Positions 42,803 to 51,632 of a DNA stretch of 64,000 nucleotides are shown here, piece after piece. The DNA lies in NCBI GenBank assembly GCA_964416305.1, contig CAYQDM010000004.1, forward strand, positions 1 to 64,000. The letters are read 5' to 3'. This DNA comes from Acidaminobacter sp964416305 (GTDB lineage Bacteria; Bacillota; Clostridia; Peptostreptococcales; Acidaminobacteraceae). The notes beneath the pieces were generated by a model that searched no databases, was not told the DNA's origin, and saw only the letters and a list, made by a program, of their open reading frames with translations. Numbering within the stretch: position 1 is the stretch's first letter; every line of letters starts with the position of its first letter. The position numbers and the translations under genes were made by a program.

Positions 42803-44089
42803 TTAGTAAAGCTTAACTGTGCAGTTGTGGTATCCAATTTCAGAGGTTGCGCCAATAACGGCGTTGAGCTCGCACTTAATGGAGCCGTCCTCGGAAAGGG
42901 ACCCGTCCCAGCCGCCAGCAAGCGTCGAGATTGCTTTAGCGCTGCCAATGACTTTGTCAGCTGGCTCGAGGGTGACGACGTGGCTGACGTTGCCGGCGGA
43001 TACAACGGCGACAGCTTCTTTTGTCGTGTCTGCAAGAGGCTGTGACATGCCATCCCAGCCGGAGCACTCATCAGTGATCAGGACGGTCTTGATGCCGTTC
43101 TTTTCAAGGCGCTTACAGATCATCAGGAGGTCGGAGTCCGGGTTGCCGTAGCCTTCCTCGGAAACGATGACACCATCCGCACCCATCATGGTGCAAAGCT
43201 TAGCGGTGTAGTCGCAGGTTCTGAACTTGCCTTCAAGCGTTGTCAGCTCAGGAGTGAGGATGACGCCGAGGAAGTTGATGGTTTTGCCATGCTCCGCATA
43301 GAGGTCGAGGATCGCGGAGTTGTTTTGGTGCTGGTAAGTCGTGATTTTATCGCAAGCCGCGACGCAGTTGCCACTGATGACAGCGCCGTCAAGCTCTTCA
43401 TTCGGATGGATGAGCGTCGGAAGAATCTTCTGGCTGTTGACGCCGTAGATGTAACCGTCATGGAGCAGACCCTGGGAGATCAGCATTTCGACGTAGAGTA
43501 CTTTAGGTAAATGTGGGTATTTAGCAGACTCTTCTGCGTGGTTGCCCATTTCGAAGACTTCGACTTTAGTCGGTTCAGCATAACGGCCCGCTTCGCCAAT
43601 GACTTCTGCTGCTTTTAGGCCAGCCAGTCTGACCGTTTCTTCATGGACGTGTGGCTCAAGACCTTCGACAGGAATGATGTCCACGACAATGTTGAATGTT
43701 TTGGAGAACGGCGTCCACTTCGCGCCTTCGCCCCACATATCCACGACGCCTTCCTGGAAACCGACGATGTCGCCAATAGTTACAACCGCAGCGCCGTCAA
43801 GAACGTTGACTTTGCCGTCGCCAAGGGGAACCATTTTGCCTGTGACACCCGGGAAACCCTTGCCCTCACCTTCGATCTTGACGCGTGGCTCAATGCAGTC
43901 CTTGACAGGAATGATTCTGGTCTTTTCACCCGGCTTCGCCAAGTCGACTTTGATTTCCTTGACTCTGTGGTCTTCCATGAGTTTTGCGACGAGCTGATCC
44001 TTGTTGATGGACAATACGCCACCGTTAACTTCCATTTTCTCTCCGAATACTACATCTTTGATCTGGATTTTTCTAAGCTCGAGTTTCAA
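42803..44089 (-). CDS. Glycine/sarcosine/betaine reductase component B proprotein (GrdE/GrdG/GrdH type)
   Basis: 428 residues. The TTG at 44089 is chosen because GGAGG lies 8 bases upstream; the GTG at 44098 overlaps that site. N-terminal MKLELRKIQIKDVVFGEK is typical. The proprotein is cleaved in this family at a conserved cysteine to generate a pyruvoyl group; here it is Cys242 in ISGNCVAACDK. The two products would be the alpha and beta-type subunits that pair with the selenocysteine subunit encoded 21 bases downstream. Substrate specificity is undetermined. Confidence 0.92.
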   Translation of the reverse strand: MKLELRKIQIKDVVFGEKMEVNGGVLSINKDQLVAKLMEDHRVKEIKVDLAKPGEKTRIIPVKDCIEPRVKIEGEGKGFPGVTGKMVPLGDGKVNVLDGAAVVTIGDIVGFQEGVVDMWGEGAKWTPFSKTFNIVVDIIPVEGLEPHVHEETVRLAGLKAAEVIGEAGRYAEPTKVEVFEMGNHAEESAKYPHLPKVLYVEMLISQGLLHDGYIYGVNSQKILPTLIHPNEELDGAVISGNCVAACDKITTYQHQNNSAILDLYAEHGKTINFLGVILTPELTTLEGKFRTCDYTAKLCTMMGADGVIVSEEGYGNPDSDLLMICKRLEKNGIKTVLITDECSGWDGMSQPLADTTKEAVAVVSAGNVSHVVTLEPADKVIGSAKAISTLAGGWDGSLSEDGSIKCELNAVIGATSEIGYHNCTVKLY

Positions 44090-44498
44090 GAAATTCACCT
44101 CCGGTAAATTTTGAATGAGTTTGGCAGTTCATATCTTCATAAGCTTGTATAGAAGCTTTTAGAAGCTCTTTGTCGACCACCGCGTAGTCGTTCGCGTGCT
44201 GCGGCTCTGACTTTCGTCGTTGGGTCAGGGTACGGTAGTTCAGGATGCTCTGTTCTATGAGTAAAATTTGATCCATATTCATAGCTTGGCGCTCCGTGCC
44301 AACGAGAATCGAGCGGTAGGGCGAGAGCAGCATTCGGATGCTGGCACCGAGCGGACTGTCGATCAGTTCGACGCCTGAGTGGACCAGATCACGGACTTTG
44401 ATAAGAACGTCCTCGTAGCTGCCGTCTATGAAAATGAGCTTGCTGTCTTGAAAGTTTTCCCTCACCGAAGGATTGTTGGTGACAATGCGATAGGACAA
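44073..44498 (-). CDS. grdX: GrdX family protein
   Basis: 141 residues. Starts with YRIVTNNPSVRE and contains DGSYEDVLIKVRDLVHSGVEL and GASIRMLLSPYRSILVG, typical of GrdX, a small protein of unknown function that heads glycine reductase operons. It overlaps the start of the following grdE-type gene by 17 bases. AGGAGGAAAAC precedes the ATG. Confidence 0.9.
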   Translation of the reverse strand: MSYRIVTNNPSVRENFQDSKLIFIDGSYEDVLIKVRDLVHSGVELIDSPLGASIRMLLSPYRSILVGTERQAMNMDQILLIEQSILNYRTLTQRRKSEPQHANDYAVVDKELLKASIQAYEDMNCQTHSKFTGGEFLETRA

Positions 44499-44749
44499 GG
44501 TGTTTTCCTCCTCTTTTGTTCAGGGATGATTATGTATTTTTTAACGCCTTGTTCGTATTTTAATTATATTTTATTGAAATACTTAATGTATTCACAATGT
44601 ACCATAAAGATTCTGAATAGTCAAATCATTGTCAATCTTTATGTTTTTGCACAAGAACAATAAAAAGCATTTCCAATAATTGTTATGAAAACTTCAGCCC
44701 GTTGATTTTACTTGCTTACAGATCGCGCTCAATTATTTTTTAATCAAAA
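44499..44749 (-). promoter_or_regulatory. AT-rich leader and promoter region of the grdX operon
   Basis: No gene. On the minus strand there are two TTGAC-type -35 candidates near 44620-44635 and a TATAAT further down (near 44560). The 11-mer TCACAATGTAC (44592-44602) recurs as its reverse complement at 44814-44824, close to the end of the GntR gene; it may be an operator. Confidence 0.4.
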
Positions 44750-44801
44750 ACAAAAAAAATAAACACCTGTTGCCTTTCTTTATTTGAAAGGTCACAGGTG
44801 T
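44750..44801 (-). terminator. Intrinsic terminator after gntR-like gene
   Basis: ACACCTGT/ACAGGTGT (44763-44770 with 44794-44801) and inner CCTTTC/GAAAGG form the stem. On the minus strand it is followed by TTTATTTTTTTTG. Confidence 0.92.
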
Positions 44802-44836
44802 GTATAGTTAACAGTACATTGTGAGGTTTTTGACGT

Positions 44837-45475
44837 TTATAACATCTCTTTTTTGATTTTTTCTACAAATTGATCAATATGTTGCCTTGCACTGCGCTCT
44901 GCTTTTTCAACATCCTGTTCTTTCAAGGCTTCCAGAAGCTCACCCAAGGTGTCCGTGAAAATGTTGATGCTGTCGATATATTGCTCTGAGTAGTGCCACA
45001 TTCTCTCCGTCTGCATGTGCAGTTTGGAAAGAATTTCTGCCAGGGCCGGATTTCCGCTGCTTTCGAGGATGGTTTTGTGAAAGATTTCGTCATCATCAAT
45101 GGCCTTTTGGTAGTCTTCCGGGATCCTATAGCTCTTAAGGCGGCCCATGATTTCCTCGAGTTTGGCGATTTGATGAGGCTGAATGCGTTCCACCGCCAGC
45201 CGTGCCGCGAAGGGATCGAGCTGCCGTGTCACTTCGAAAATGGACTTCATCTTCCGGAAGTCAACAGAGGTCACCTGTGCGCCGTAACGCGGGATGATGT
45301 TGAGCAGATTGTCAGCGTTCAATTGCTGGAAGATCTTGCGGATGGGGGTGCGGCTGACGTTGAACTCTTCTGCCAATTCTTCTTCATTTAGGACAAGACC
45401 AGGCTCATAATCAAGATGAACGATTCTATCCTTTAAGATTTCATAGATTTCTTCGGTTTTGTAGGATTTCTCCAT
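44837..45475 (-). CDS. GntR family regulator (FadR/FCD subgroup)
   Basis: 212 residues. N-terminal winged helix: LNEEELAEEFNVSRTPIRKI. A C-terminal all-helical FCD domain has the metal/ligand histidine and aspartate pattern (DDDEIFHKTIL, SARQHIDQFV). Upstream of and on the same strand as grdX but separated by a terminator; likely the regulator of the adjacent reductase-component operon, responding to its substrate or product. Confidence 0.9.
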   Translation of the reverse strand: MEKSYKTEEIYEILKDRIVHLDYEPGLVLNEEELAEEFNVSRTPIRKIFQQLNADNLLNIIPRYGAQVTSVDFRKMKSIFEVTRQLDPFAARLAVERIQPHQIAKLEEIMGRLKSYRIPEDYQKAIDDDEIFHKTILESSGNPALAEILSKLHMQTERMWHYSEQYIDSINIFTDTLGELLEALKEQDVEKAERSARQHIDQFVEKIKKEML

Positions 45476-45611
45476 AAGTGTTTCCTTTCAAGCAGATTTG
45501 GGTCCACCACGCGTCTGAAAAACACTGTGTATTTCACCTAATTTTCATTATACGCATTTTCTGAATGCGACGCAAATAATTTTGTTTGGTTGGTTGGGCA
45601 CGCGTGTTTGG

Positions 45612-45651
45612 TTGGGGACGCGGACGGGTTTCAAGTTGGGGACGCGGACGG
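45612..45651. repeat. 24-bp repeat units (one full, one partial)
   Basis: TTGGGGACGCGGACGGGTTT plus CAAG (45612-45635), repeated in part to 45651. This is the minus-strand orientation of the family at 21181. The rest of the gene-free stretch 45476-45794 shows nothing else. Confidence 0.8.
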
Positions 45652-45794
45652 CAATAAATCTGCAACACAAATGAAGTCCGCTGTTCATTATTAATTCGAC
45701 AAATACCCCACAGCTTACTTTTACGGTTTCATGATGTGTTTAGAGTCTACAATGGGTAACTATGGTGTATGAATAGAAAAGCGAGGTAACGAAA

Positions 45795-46574
45795 ATGACA
45801 CAAACGAACAAAAATAATCAACGGGTCGTTCTGATCACCGGCGGCGGCCAGGGCATTGGAAAGGCACTGGTCCTTCATTTCCTCAAGCTTGGCTATGCTG
45901 TCGCCGCCATGGAAATTGACAGGGAAGCCAACGAAGAACTTCGCACAATTACACAGGACAAAGGTGTTTGCCTTGTTCTCGAAAGCGATGTCAGAAGCGA
46001 AAACGATATTTCAAGCGCCATCGCACAAACGATCCAAGTCTTCAGGCGTTTGGACGCCGTCATTCATAACGCCGCCATCACGGCAAATCAGCCCGTGGAG
46101 ACCCTTTCCCTCGAAGACTGGAACCACGTCCTAGCCGTCAACCTGACAGCGGGATTCCTCCTGGCGAAGCATGCCGCACCCCACCTGAGGCAGTCAGAGG
46201 GCGGCGGTTCAATGGTCCTTCTTGCTTCTACCAGAGCCTTGATGTCTGAGGCCAATACTGAAGCCTATTCCGCTTCCAAGGGCGGCATAATTGCCCTCAC
46301 CCACGCCCTCGCCGTCAGCCTTGGTCCAGATATTCGCGTCAACTGCATCAGCCCCGGCTGGATCGAGACCAGGGACTGGCAAAAGGCCTCAAAAGCGACC
46401 CCGCCGGTGCACAGCGAGGAAGACAAATCCCAGCACCCCGTTGGGCGGGTCGGTATTCCTGAGGATATCGCCAGAACCGCGGCGTTTTTGATCGATCCGG
46501 ATAGCGGATTCATCACAGGCGAGAATGTCGTCGTGGACGGGGGCATGACCAAAAAGATGATCTACGTGGAGTGA
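45795..46574 (+). CDS. SDR family oxidoreductase
   Basis: 259 residues. The cofactor motif GGGQGIGKA, the structural HNAAI (NAG-like) motif and the catalytic SxYSASK (EAYSASKGG) with upstream Ser are present; the C-terminus ENVVVDGGM is typical. NAD(P)-dependent alcohol/ketone dehydrogenase of unknown substrate. Stands alone, divergent from the gntR-like gene. GCGAGGTAA precedes the ATG. Confidence 0.9.
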   Translation: MTQTNKNNQRVVLITGGGQGIGKALVLHFLKLGYAVAAMEIDREANEELRTITQDKGVCLVLESDVRSENDISSAIAQTIQVFRRLDAVIHNAAITANQPVETLSLEDWNHVLAVNLTAGFLLAKHAAPHLRQSEGGGSMVLLASTRALMSEANTEAYSASKGGIIALTHALAVSLGPDIRVNCISPGWIETRDWQKASKATPPVHSEEDKSQHPVGRVGIPEDIARTAAFLIDPDSGFITGENVVVDGGMTKKMIYVE

Positions 46575-46586
46575 TACTTCCAAAAT

Positions 46587-46636
46587 AAGCCCGGCGCGTG
46601 TGGTTGAGACGCTTCTCAACCGCACGCGCCGGGCTT
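46587..46636. terminator. Strong hairpin between convergent genes
   Basis: AAGCCCGGCGCGTG and CACGCGCCGGGCTT with inner GGTTGAGA/TCTCAACC form about 23 paired bases, then CCATTTTT. Probable bidirectional terminator for the SDR (+) and MFS (-) genes. Confidence 0.9.
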
Positions 46637-46736
46637 TCCATTTTTGAAGGCGCAAAATAATAAAACCCTCAAAATCTCAAAAGTCACTAGCTAACACTCC
46701 AACAAAAACATGCATTCACTTACTTTCACCCATACT

Positions 46737-48095
46737 CTACATCTCGACACCTTCTCTGCCGTTTCCAGTCTCAAACGCCGTTTTTCCCCAATCCTTCAGC
46801 AGTGTCAACAGATAAAACGCGCCACCGACCAATGTCAGCAATCCTGCAGGCACATGCCCCACCAAGACCCCGGCACCCAAAAGCGCCACAGGCAGCACCA
46901 GTTTCGCAAGACTCATGACTACGCTGAGAACACGGCCCTTCAGGTGCTCCGGCACGACCAGCTGAAAGTGGTACATCAGCGGCAGATCAATCCACGCAAT
47001 ACCAATACCGAGCAGCAGCATGCCAGGGATTAATCCCATCCAGGCCATGGGCATCAGAGGATCCTCGACTGCGGTGCCAATATTCACAAGCTGCCACTCC
47101 ATAAATCCCATAAGCCCTCCGAGAAGCACAAAGCTCGAGGCCAGAAGAACACCAGCCACTTTCATGGCCCGGTCAACACCCCATTTAAGCCGTCCCAGTA
47201 AAATCGCCCCAAGGATCACGCCCACCGGAGCTGCCCCCTGAACCAACCCAAGGACTTTCTCACCACCCTCCAGCGCGCGGTGCAGTACATACGGCAGCGG
47301 CACAGAAACGCAAAAGCCTATGAAAAAATTGATCGCCATTAATCGCCAGGCCAGAGAACGCATAGCCGAGTCAGTCCAAACCGCCGACAAGCCCTCTCCA
47401 AACTCTCGTCGCAGGGTGCGCCACAGGCTCAACTTATGGTTAGGCCCTTCTGAAATCAAATTTTGGACCGTCCTCAAACCTGAATCCATGTTGTCCGGCA
47501 CTAAACCTAAATCCCCACCGGGACTCTCATACCGCATCCAGCTCTCCGTCAGCGCCGACAGCAAAAAAGACACGCCGTTGATCCACAAGAAAGCCTCTAT
47601 CCCAATCCAGGCATAGACTAGTCCGCCAAAGACCGGCCCCGCCACCGACACCACAGACTCCACCACACGACTCGACGCATTCAGCGACATCAGCCTTGCC
47701 TCTGTCACCAGCGCCAGCTTAGACGCCTCGAGACTCACTGAAAACAGCGTTGTCAGCACCGTAGTCACCACTGCTGTCGCGTAAACCGCCCCCAGGTACA
47801 ACCCGAACGTTGCCGCATACAGTCCCATAACTAAAAACCACAGGCCATTCAGCGCGTCCATCCCCACCACCATTCGCTTGCGGTTGAGACGGTCCGCCAG
47901 GATGCCGGCGAGGGGCATGACCAGAACCATCGGCAAAATGCCCAGGGCCAGCGTCAGACCAAAAGTCGCCGCACTACCCGTCTTCGCCAGCACATACCAC
48001 CCGGCCGCAAATGTATACAGCGCCGACCCACTCTGACTCACGGCTTTCCCCGCCAAAAATAATCCTACATTCTTGCGTTCCACCAATGCGTTCAT
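46737..48095 (-). CDS. MFS transporter (putative efflux)
   Basis: 452 residues, about 12 membrane segments. Motif A-like stretches GILADRLNRKRMVVGMDAL and the N-terminal FLAGKAVSQSGSALYTFA resemble the macrolide-efflux/enterobactin exporter (MefA/EntS) group. AAGGAGGGAG precedes the ATG. It follows the MerR-methyltransferase gene in orientation but with a terminator between, so it has its own transcript. A CCATCGG word lies in the gene (47927-47933). Confidence 0.88.
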   Translation of the reverse strand: MNALVERKNVGLFLAGKAVSQSGSALYTFAAGWYVLAKTGSAATFGLTLALGILPMVLVMPLAGILADRLNRKRMVVGMDALNGLWFLVMGLYAATFGLYLGAVYATAVVTTVLTTLFSVSLEASKLALVTEARLMSLNASSRVVESVVSVAGPVFGGLVYAWIGIEAFLWINGVSFLLSALTESWMRYESPGGDLGLVPDNMDSGLRTVQNLISEGPNHKLSLWRTLRREFGEGLSAVWTDSAMRSLAWRLMAINFFIGFCVSVPLPYVLHRALEGGEKVLGLVQGAAPVGVILGAILLGRLKWGVDRAMKVAGVLLASSFVLLGGLMGFMEWQLVNIGTAVEDPLMPMAWMGLIPGMLLLGIGIAWIDLPLMYHFQLVVPEHLKGRVLSVVMSLAKLVLPVALLGAGVLVGHVPAGLLTLVGGAFYLLTLLKDWGKTAFETGNGREGVEM

Positions 48096-48186
48096 GTTAC
48101 TCCCTCCTTACCCTTATTGAACACCCTGGGTCTGACCCCATGTCAACAGCCATAGAACCGCAATTTCGACCAAATTTCAGGCTAAA

Positions 48187-48242
48187 ACAAAAAAAGATGG
48201 CCCTAACCCCATGATTCCCGGGCAAGCCATCTCTGTTCAAAT
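48187..48242 (-). terminator. Intrinsic terminator after merR-methyltransferase gene
   Basis: AGATGGC (48195-48201) pairs with GCCATCT (48236-48242), followed on the minus strand by TTTTTTTG. Confidence 0.85.
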
Positions 48243-48315
48243 CCCCAATCTCATTCAACCTTTTGTTTGTGCCGATGGTCACCGTATCCGCCACCATCAC
48301 ACCCAAACAGCTATT

Positions 48316-49632
48316 TCATTCGCCGTCCGCCTCAGCCGAACTCCGCGCGCCGACCACTACAACGGTCCTGACGCTCTCATCCGCCTCAAAATAGTCTTCA
48401 TACACGCCGCCCTGGCTGACGATCTGAGTCCTGTATGTCTCGTCAAGCTTATACCCCAGTGCCTTCAACCCCTCAAGAACCCCTGCCTCGGTAAACCAAC
48501 GCCGCCGTTCGGCTGGAATTCGGGTATTCAGACCAAATCGTTCAAAGACAATATAGGATGCGAAGAGCCTGGCCTCCTCCCGTATCAGCGGATTCACAAG
48601 GGCTGGCACAAAACCGTCGCTTTCAAAACTGTAGTTGCTGCTTCCGGTGAAATCCATAAGCACGTCAAAGCTGTCCGCCTTCAGCGGCAAGGCCTGAAAG
48701 TCCGCGCACAACAGCACTATCTTTCTGGACTCGGCCGCGCCTTCCAGGATGGTCTTCAAAAATCGATGACGCGCCGGATCATTATCAACCGCAATATAAA
48801 TCATGGAATCAAGCAGCTTATCATACACAGTCCGCAGATAGAAGCCATGACCGCTGCCGAGCTCCAGGGCAGTGCGGCATCCCGAAAAATCCGTTCTGCC
48901 CTGTACCCAGTTGAGCCCCTCGTATATTCGGTCCAAATACGCCGGATCAGTAGAGGTTAAATAAGTTTCCAGAAAGTCCGCCGTAAACGCATCCGCCTTC
49001 GAGAAATCTCCCTGTGCATCACGGCTATTGAGCCGGCCTTCAAACTCGGAGATCTGACGAGATAATACCTCCGGCACATAGACAATGCCCTCTTCGACTA
49101 TGAGGCCGCCGCTCTCCCCACAGCCACAACTGCAGGTGAGTGTGCCCCTGACGACCTTTCCGTCGCGGACATCCCCCTCACTCAATGAGAGGCTGGCGCC
49201 ACAGCAACTGCATATCAGCAGTGGCAACGCCTCCAGCGGAAGGCCAACGGTTTGTCGAAGTGCATCACCCTTGGTCTCTGCCGCAGCTGTCAGCGTTCGC
49301 TCAGCTTTTTCCAGCGCTGCAAGCGCCTTCTGTTTCGACTCAATATCAAGACGTAAAGTGTTTATACGCTGTGAAAACAGCCCGCGGTAGTAGACGTCTT
49401 TCTGATAATCTGTCATGACCCCAAGGCGTTCAAACTGAAAGATCCTTTTGATCTCCGCCAAAGAAAAACCCATGTCCTTAAGCTGCAAAATCCGCTCCAG
49501 ATCCCTTTGGACGCGCTCATCAAAATCATACTGGCCACCCCGTTTTTCAACCACTAAAAGGCCAAAATCCATATAGTGCCGCAGGGCATCCACCGTAACG
49601 CCGGTGTGGGTTGAAAATTCACCTATTCTCAT
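48316..49632 (-). CDS. MerR-type regulator fused to zinc-finger-like and SAM methyltransferase domains
   Basis: 438 residues. Residues 1-70 are a MerR DNA-binding domain (MRIGEFSTHTGVTVDALRHY and DMGFSLAEIKRIF). A coiled-coil dimer helix follows (INTLRLDIESKQKALAALE). A cysteine cluster (ICSCCGAS, LTCSCGCGES) suggests a zinc site. From about residue 230 a class I methyltransferase is present with motif I TALELGSGHGFYLR and VAVDNDPAR-like acidic loop. MerR regulators normally carry a ligand-binding domain here, so the enzyme domain may act as sensor or may modify a small molecule exported by the adjacent transporters. Function unknown. Confidence 0.85.
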   Translation of the reverse strand: MRIGEFSTHTGVTVDALRHYMDFGLLVVEKRGGQYDFDERVQRDLERILQLKDMGFSLAEIKRIFQFERLGVMTDYQKDVYYRGLFSQRINTLRLDIESKQKALAALEKAERTLTAAAETKGDALRQTVGLPLEALPLLICSCCGASLSLSEGDVRDGKVVRGTLTCSCGCGESGGLIVEEGIVYVPEVLSRQISEFEGRLNSRDAQGDFSKADAFTADFLETYLTSTDPAYLDRIYEGLNWVQGRTDFSGCRTALELGSGHGFYLRTVYDKLLDSMIYIAVDNDPARHRFLKTILEGAAESRKIVLLCADFQALPLKADSFDVLMDFTGSSNYSFESDGFVPALVNPLIREEARLFASYIVFERFGLNTRIPAERRRWFTEAGVLEGLKALGYKLDETYRTQIVSQGGVYEDYFEADESVRTVVVVGARSSAEADGE

Positions 49633-49688
49633 TTGTTTGCCCCCTCAAGCGTCGTGAAATGAAAAACAGTCCGCAAAACCTTCTTTAT

Positions 49689-51632
49689 TCAGCCTCGCCA
49701 CTTCAGCCGGTCTGAACGTCTGAGCTTGAAGGGTGGTTTTCGGTGACCATCGGCAGAGCTCTTGTCTTTGCTCTCTTCATGCCCAAGGCTCGACTTTCCG
49801 CTCTGGGACTCGGCCAGGTAACGGGTGAGATCCACGCGCTCGATCTTCGAAGCCAGATGCCGACTAAAGCCAGGTCCCCACATATAAACGTTCAGGAGGA
49901 GTGATACCGCCAAGAGCCCCAACGTCCCATAAGGGACCAGCGTCGCGCCGTAGTGAAGGCCGCCCAGCGCGCCCACGCCAAAAGTGAGCGGAAACATCTT
50001 GCCGCTTTCCGCGTTGCGGCCGGCAATGAAAGGCTCAGAGAACGGCAGCCGCTTGCTCAACACCCTGAAGCAAAGCATCAGGAACAGCATTGTACTGAAG
50101 AACGCAACCACCAAATCCAGTGCGATCCGCGTGCCGTAAATCACCAGAAAAACCGCCGACAGCAGGAGAAACACCGGCACCAGCAATCGAAGCATCATGG
50201 CTTTGAGCGTTCCCCTGTAAACCGCTGCTATATCGCGCACCGGTGTCGCCGCGTAGATCCAGGCGCCCTTGTGACTCGACGAGAACTTCAGCATGAGCAG
50301 AATGGTCGGCATCATCATGGCCGTGAAATAGATGAAGAGATAGGACTTCCCGGTGGTCACCTCCGCCCAAGTGCTGCCCTGCATACTGTTGAGGATGAAA
50401 ATGAACGGGAAAATCAGCGAAAAACCCAAGGATGGATACACACGGAGCTTGAAATCCCGCTCAGTTTTGATCATGTTAAGGGCGAAGCGGAAAAAGAGCG
50501 CTTCTTCGTGATTTCTGCAGATCAGACCCGACAGTCTGTGGCCGAGCCCAAGCCTGGTGCTGCCCTTGGAGCCGCGCTGTTCCAGCTTTTCAAGACTTCT
50601 CTCGAAAGTTCGCATGCCCCGGGCGTACAGCAGGACTGCCAAAACTGGAACACCCGCTGCCAGCACAGCCATGGCCATAAGGACCGGGTCCCGGCTTCCG
50701 TTCAGGAGCACTTCAAATATTGCGCCAATCCATACCGGAGGCAGAAGAAACTGCCACCAGGCCGTCTGAAAGGTAATTTCCAAGTCAACGAACTGGAACA
50801 TCCGGCCCACAAACTGATACCCCACTGCCATGGCAATGGACAGCGCGATCTGGATGTAATTGATAATGTCCCTGAGCTTCTCCCCGTCGAAAAACCTGAG
50901 CACCACCAGGTACAGCATGGCGGTCAGGACGATCACCAGGAGATCCATCCAAAAGATCATCCAGATATAGAGAAACCCAAACGCCGCGCCGTGGCGGATG
51001 AAACCCGCGATGATGCTCGGCCCCGTCAGCGCCCCTGTGATCATCATCAGATATCCCAGGACGTGGATCGTCTTGGCCGCCGTCAGCGTCCGCCCTTCCA
51101 CCGGCCGCGTCAGGACAATGCTCCGGTCCCTCAGGTCCAGCAGCACCGACGAAAAATCCGAGATCAGCGAGGTCATGACCATGAACAGCACAATACCCAT
51201 GGCCGCGCTGACCTGGAACATGAAATTGCGACCCATTATGATAAGCGGGATCAGGATGATTCCCATCAAGCCGTACACCCAAAGGGACTTCAGAAATTGG
51301 TTGCCGCTTTTCCCCGCTGCTCCGCTCTGGCTGCCGGCCACACTTGGTGCCTTGCGGCCGTCCATGAGGAATTTGAGCGCCAGGATCCGCCGCATGACGG
51401 GGTAGTCGACGCCGGCTTTTGTGAAGAGTCCCTCGAAGCGGTCCAGGATGTTGAGTGGGCTGAAGGTTTTCTTGTGCTTCTGAGGGGTCGCGCTGTCATT
51501 AGTTTGGGTGACTTGGGGCGGTGTCGCTTTTTCGGGGACTTCAGACAATTTTAGTGATTCAGGTGCTTCTGCCGATGGTTCCTGTTCCGTCACCATCGGC
51601 AAATCACTCTTATTCTTTTGTTCTTCAGTCAT
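49689..51632 (-). CDS. ABC-2 type transporter permease, large
   Basis: 647 residues with two blocks of membrane segments (about 95-330 and 395-610), suggesting a full dimer-like exporter permease. It overlaps the ATPase gene start-stop by 8 bases and forms an exporter with it. Both ends look extended: the N-terminal 60 residues are hydrophilic and low complexity and include a facing pair of CCGATGGT words in the DNA (51572-51600), and the C-terminal tail contains another copy (49746-49753). Substrate unknown. Confidence 0.85.
   Translation of the reverse strand: MTEEQKNKSDLPMVTEQEPSAEAPESLKLSEVPEKATPPQVTQTNDSATPQKHKKTFSPLNILDRFEGLFTKAGVDYPVMRRILALKFLMDGRKAPSVAGSQSGAAGKSGNQFLKSLWVYGLMGIILIPLIIMGRNFMFQVSAAMGIVLFMVMTSLISDFSSVLLDLRDRSIVLTRPVEGRTLTAAKTIHVLGYLMMITGALTGPSIIAGFIRHGAAFGFLYIWMIFWMDLLVIVLTAMLYLVVLRFFDGEKLRDIINYIQIALSIAMAVGYQFVGRMFQFVDLEITFQTAWWQFLLPPVWIGAIFEVLLNGSRDPVLMAMAVLAAGVPVLAVLLYARGMRTFERSLEKLEQRGSKGSTRLGLGHRLSGLICRNHEEALFFRFALNMIKTERDFKLRVYPSLGFSLIFPFIFILNSMQGSTWAEVTTGKSYLFIYFTAMMMPTILLMLKFSSSHKGAWIYAATPVRDIAAVYRGTLKAMMLRLLVPVFLLLSAVFLVIYGTRIALDLVVAFFSTMLFLMLCFRVLSKRLPFSEPFIAGRNAESGKMFPLTFGVGALGGLHYGATLVPYGTLGLLAVSLLLNVYMWGPGFSRHLASKIERVDLTRYLAESQSGKSSLGHEESKDKSSADGHRKPPFKLRRSDRLKWRG

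Noticed and set aside
49953..51554. 533-codon open frame on the plus strand
   Set aside because: It is antisense to the ABC-2 permease, rich in His/Gln/Arg with no domain or ribosome site; a by-product of third-position G+C bias in the real gene.
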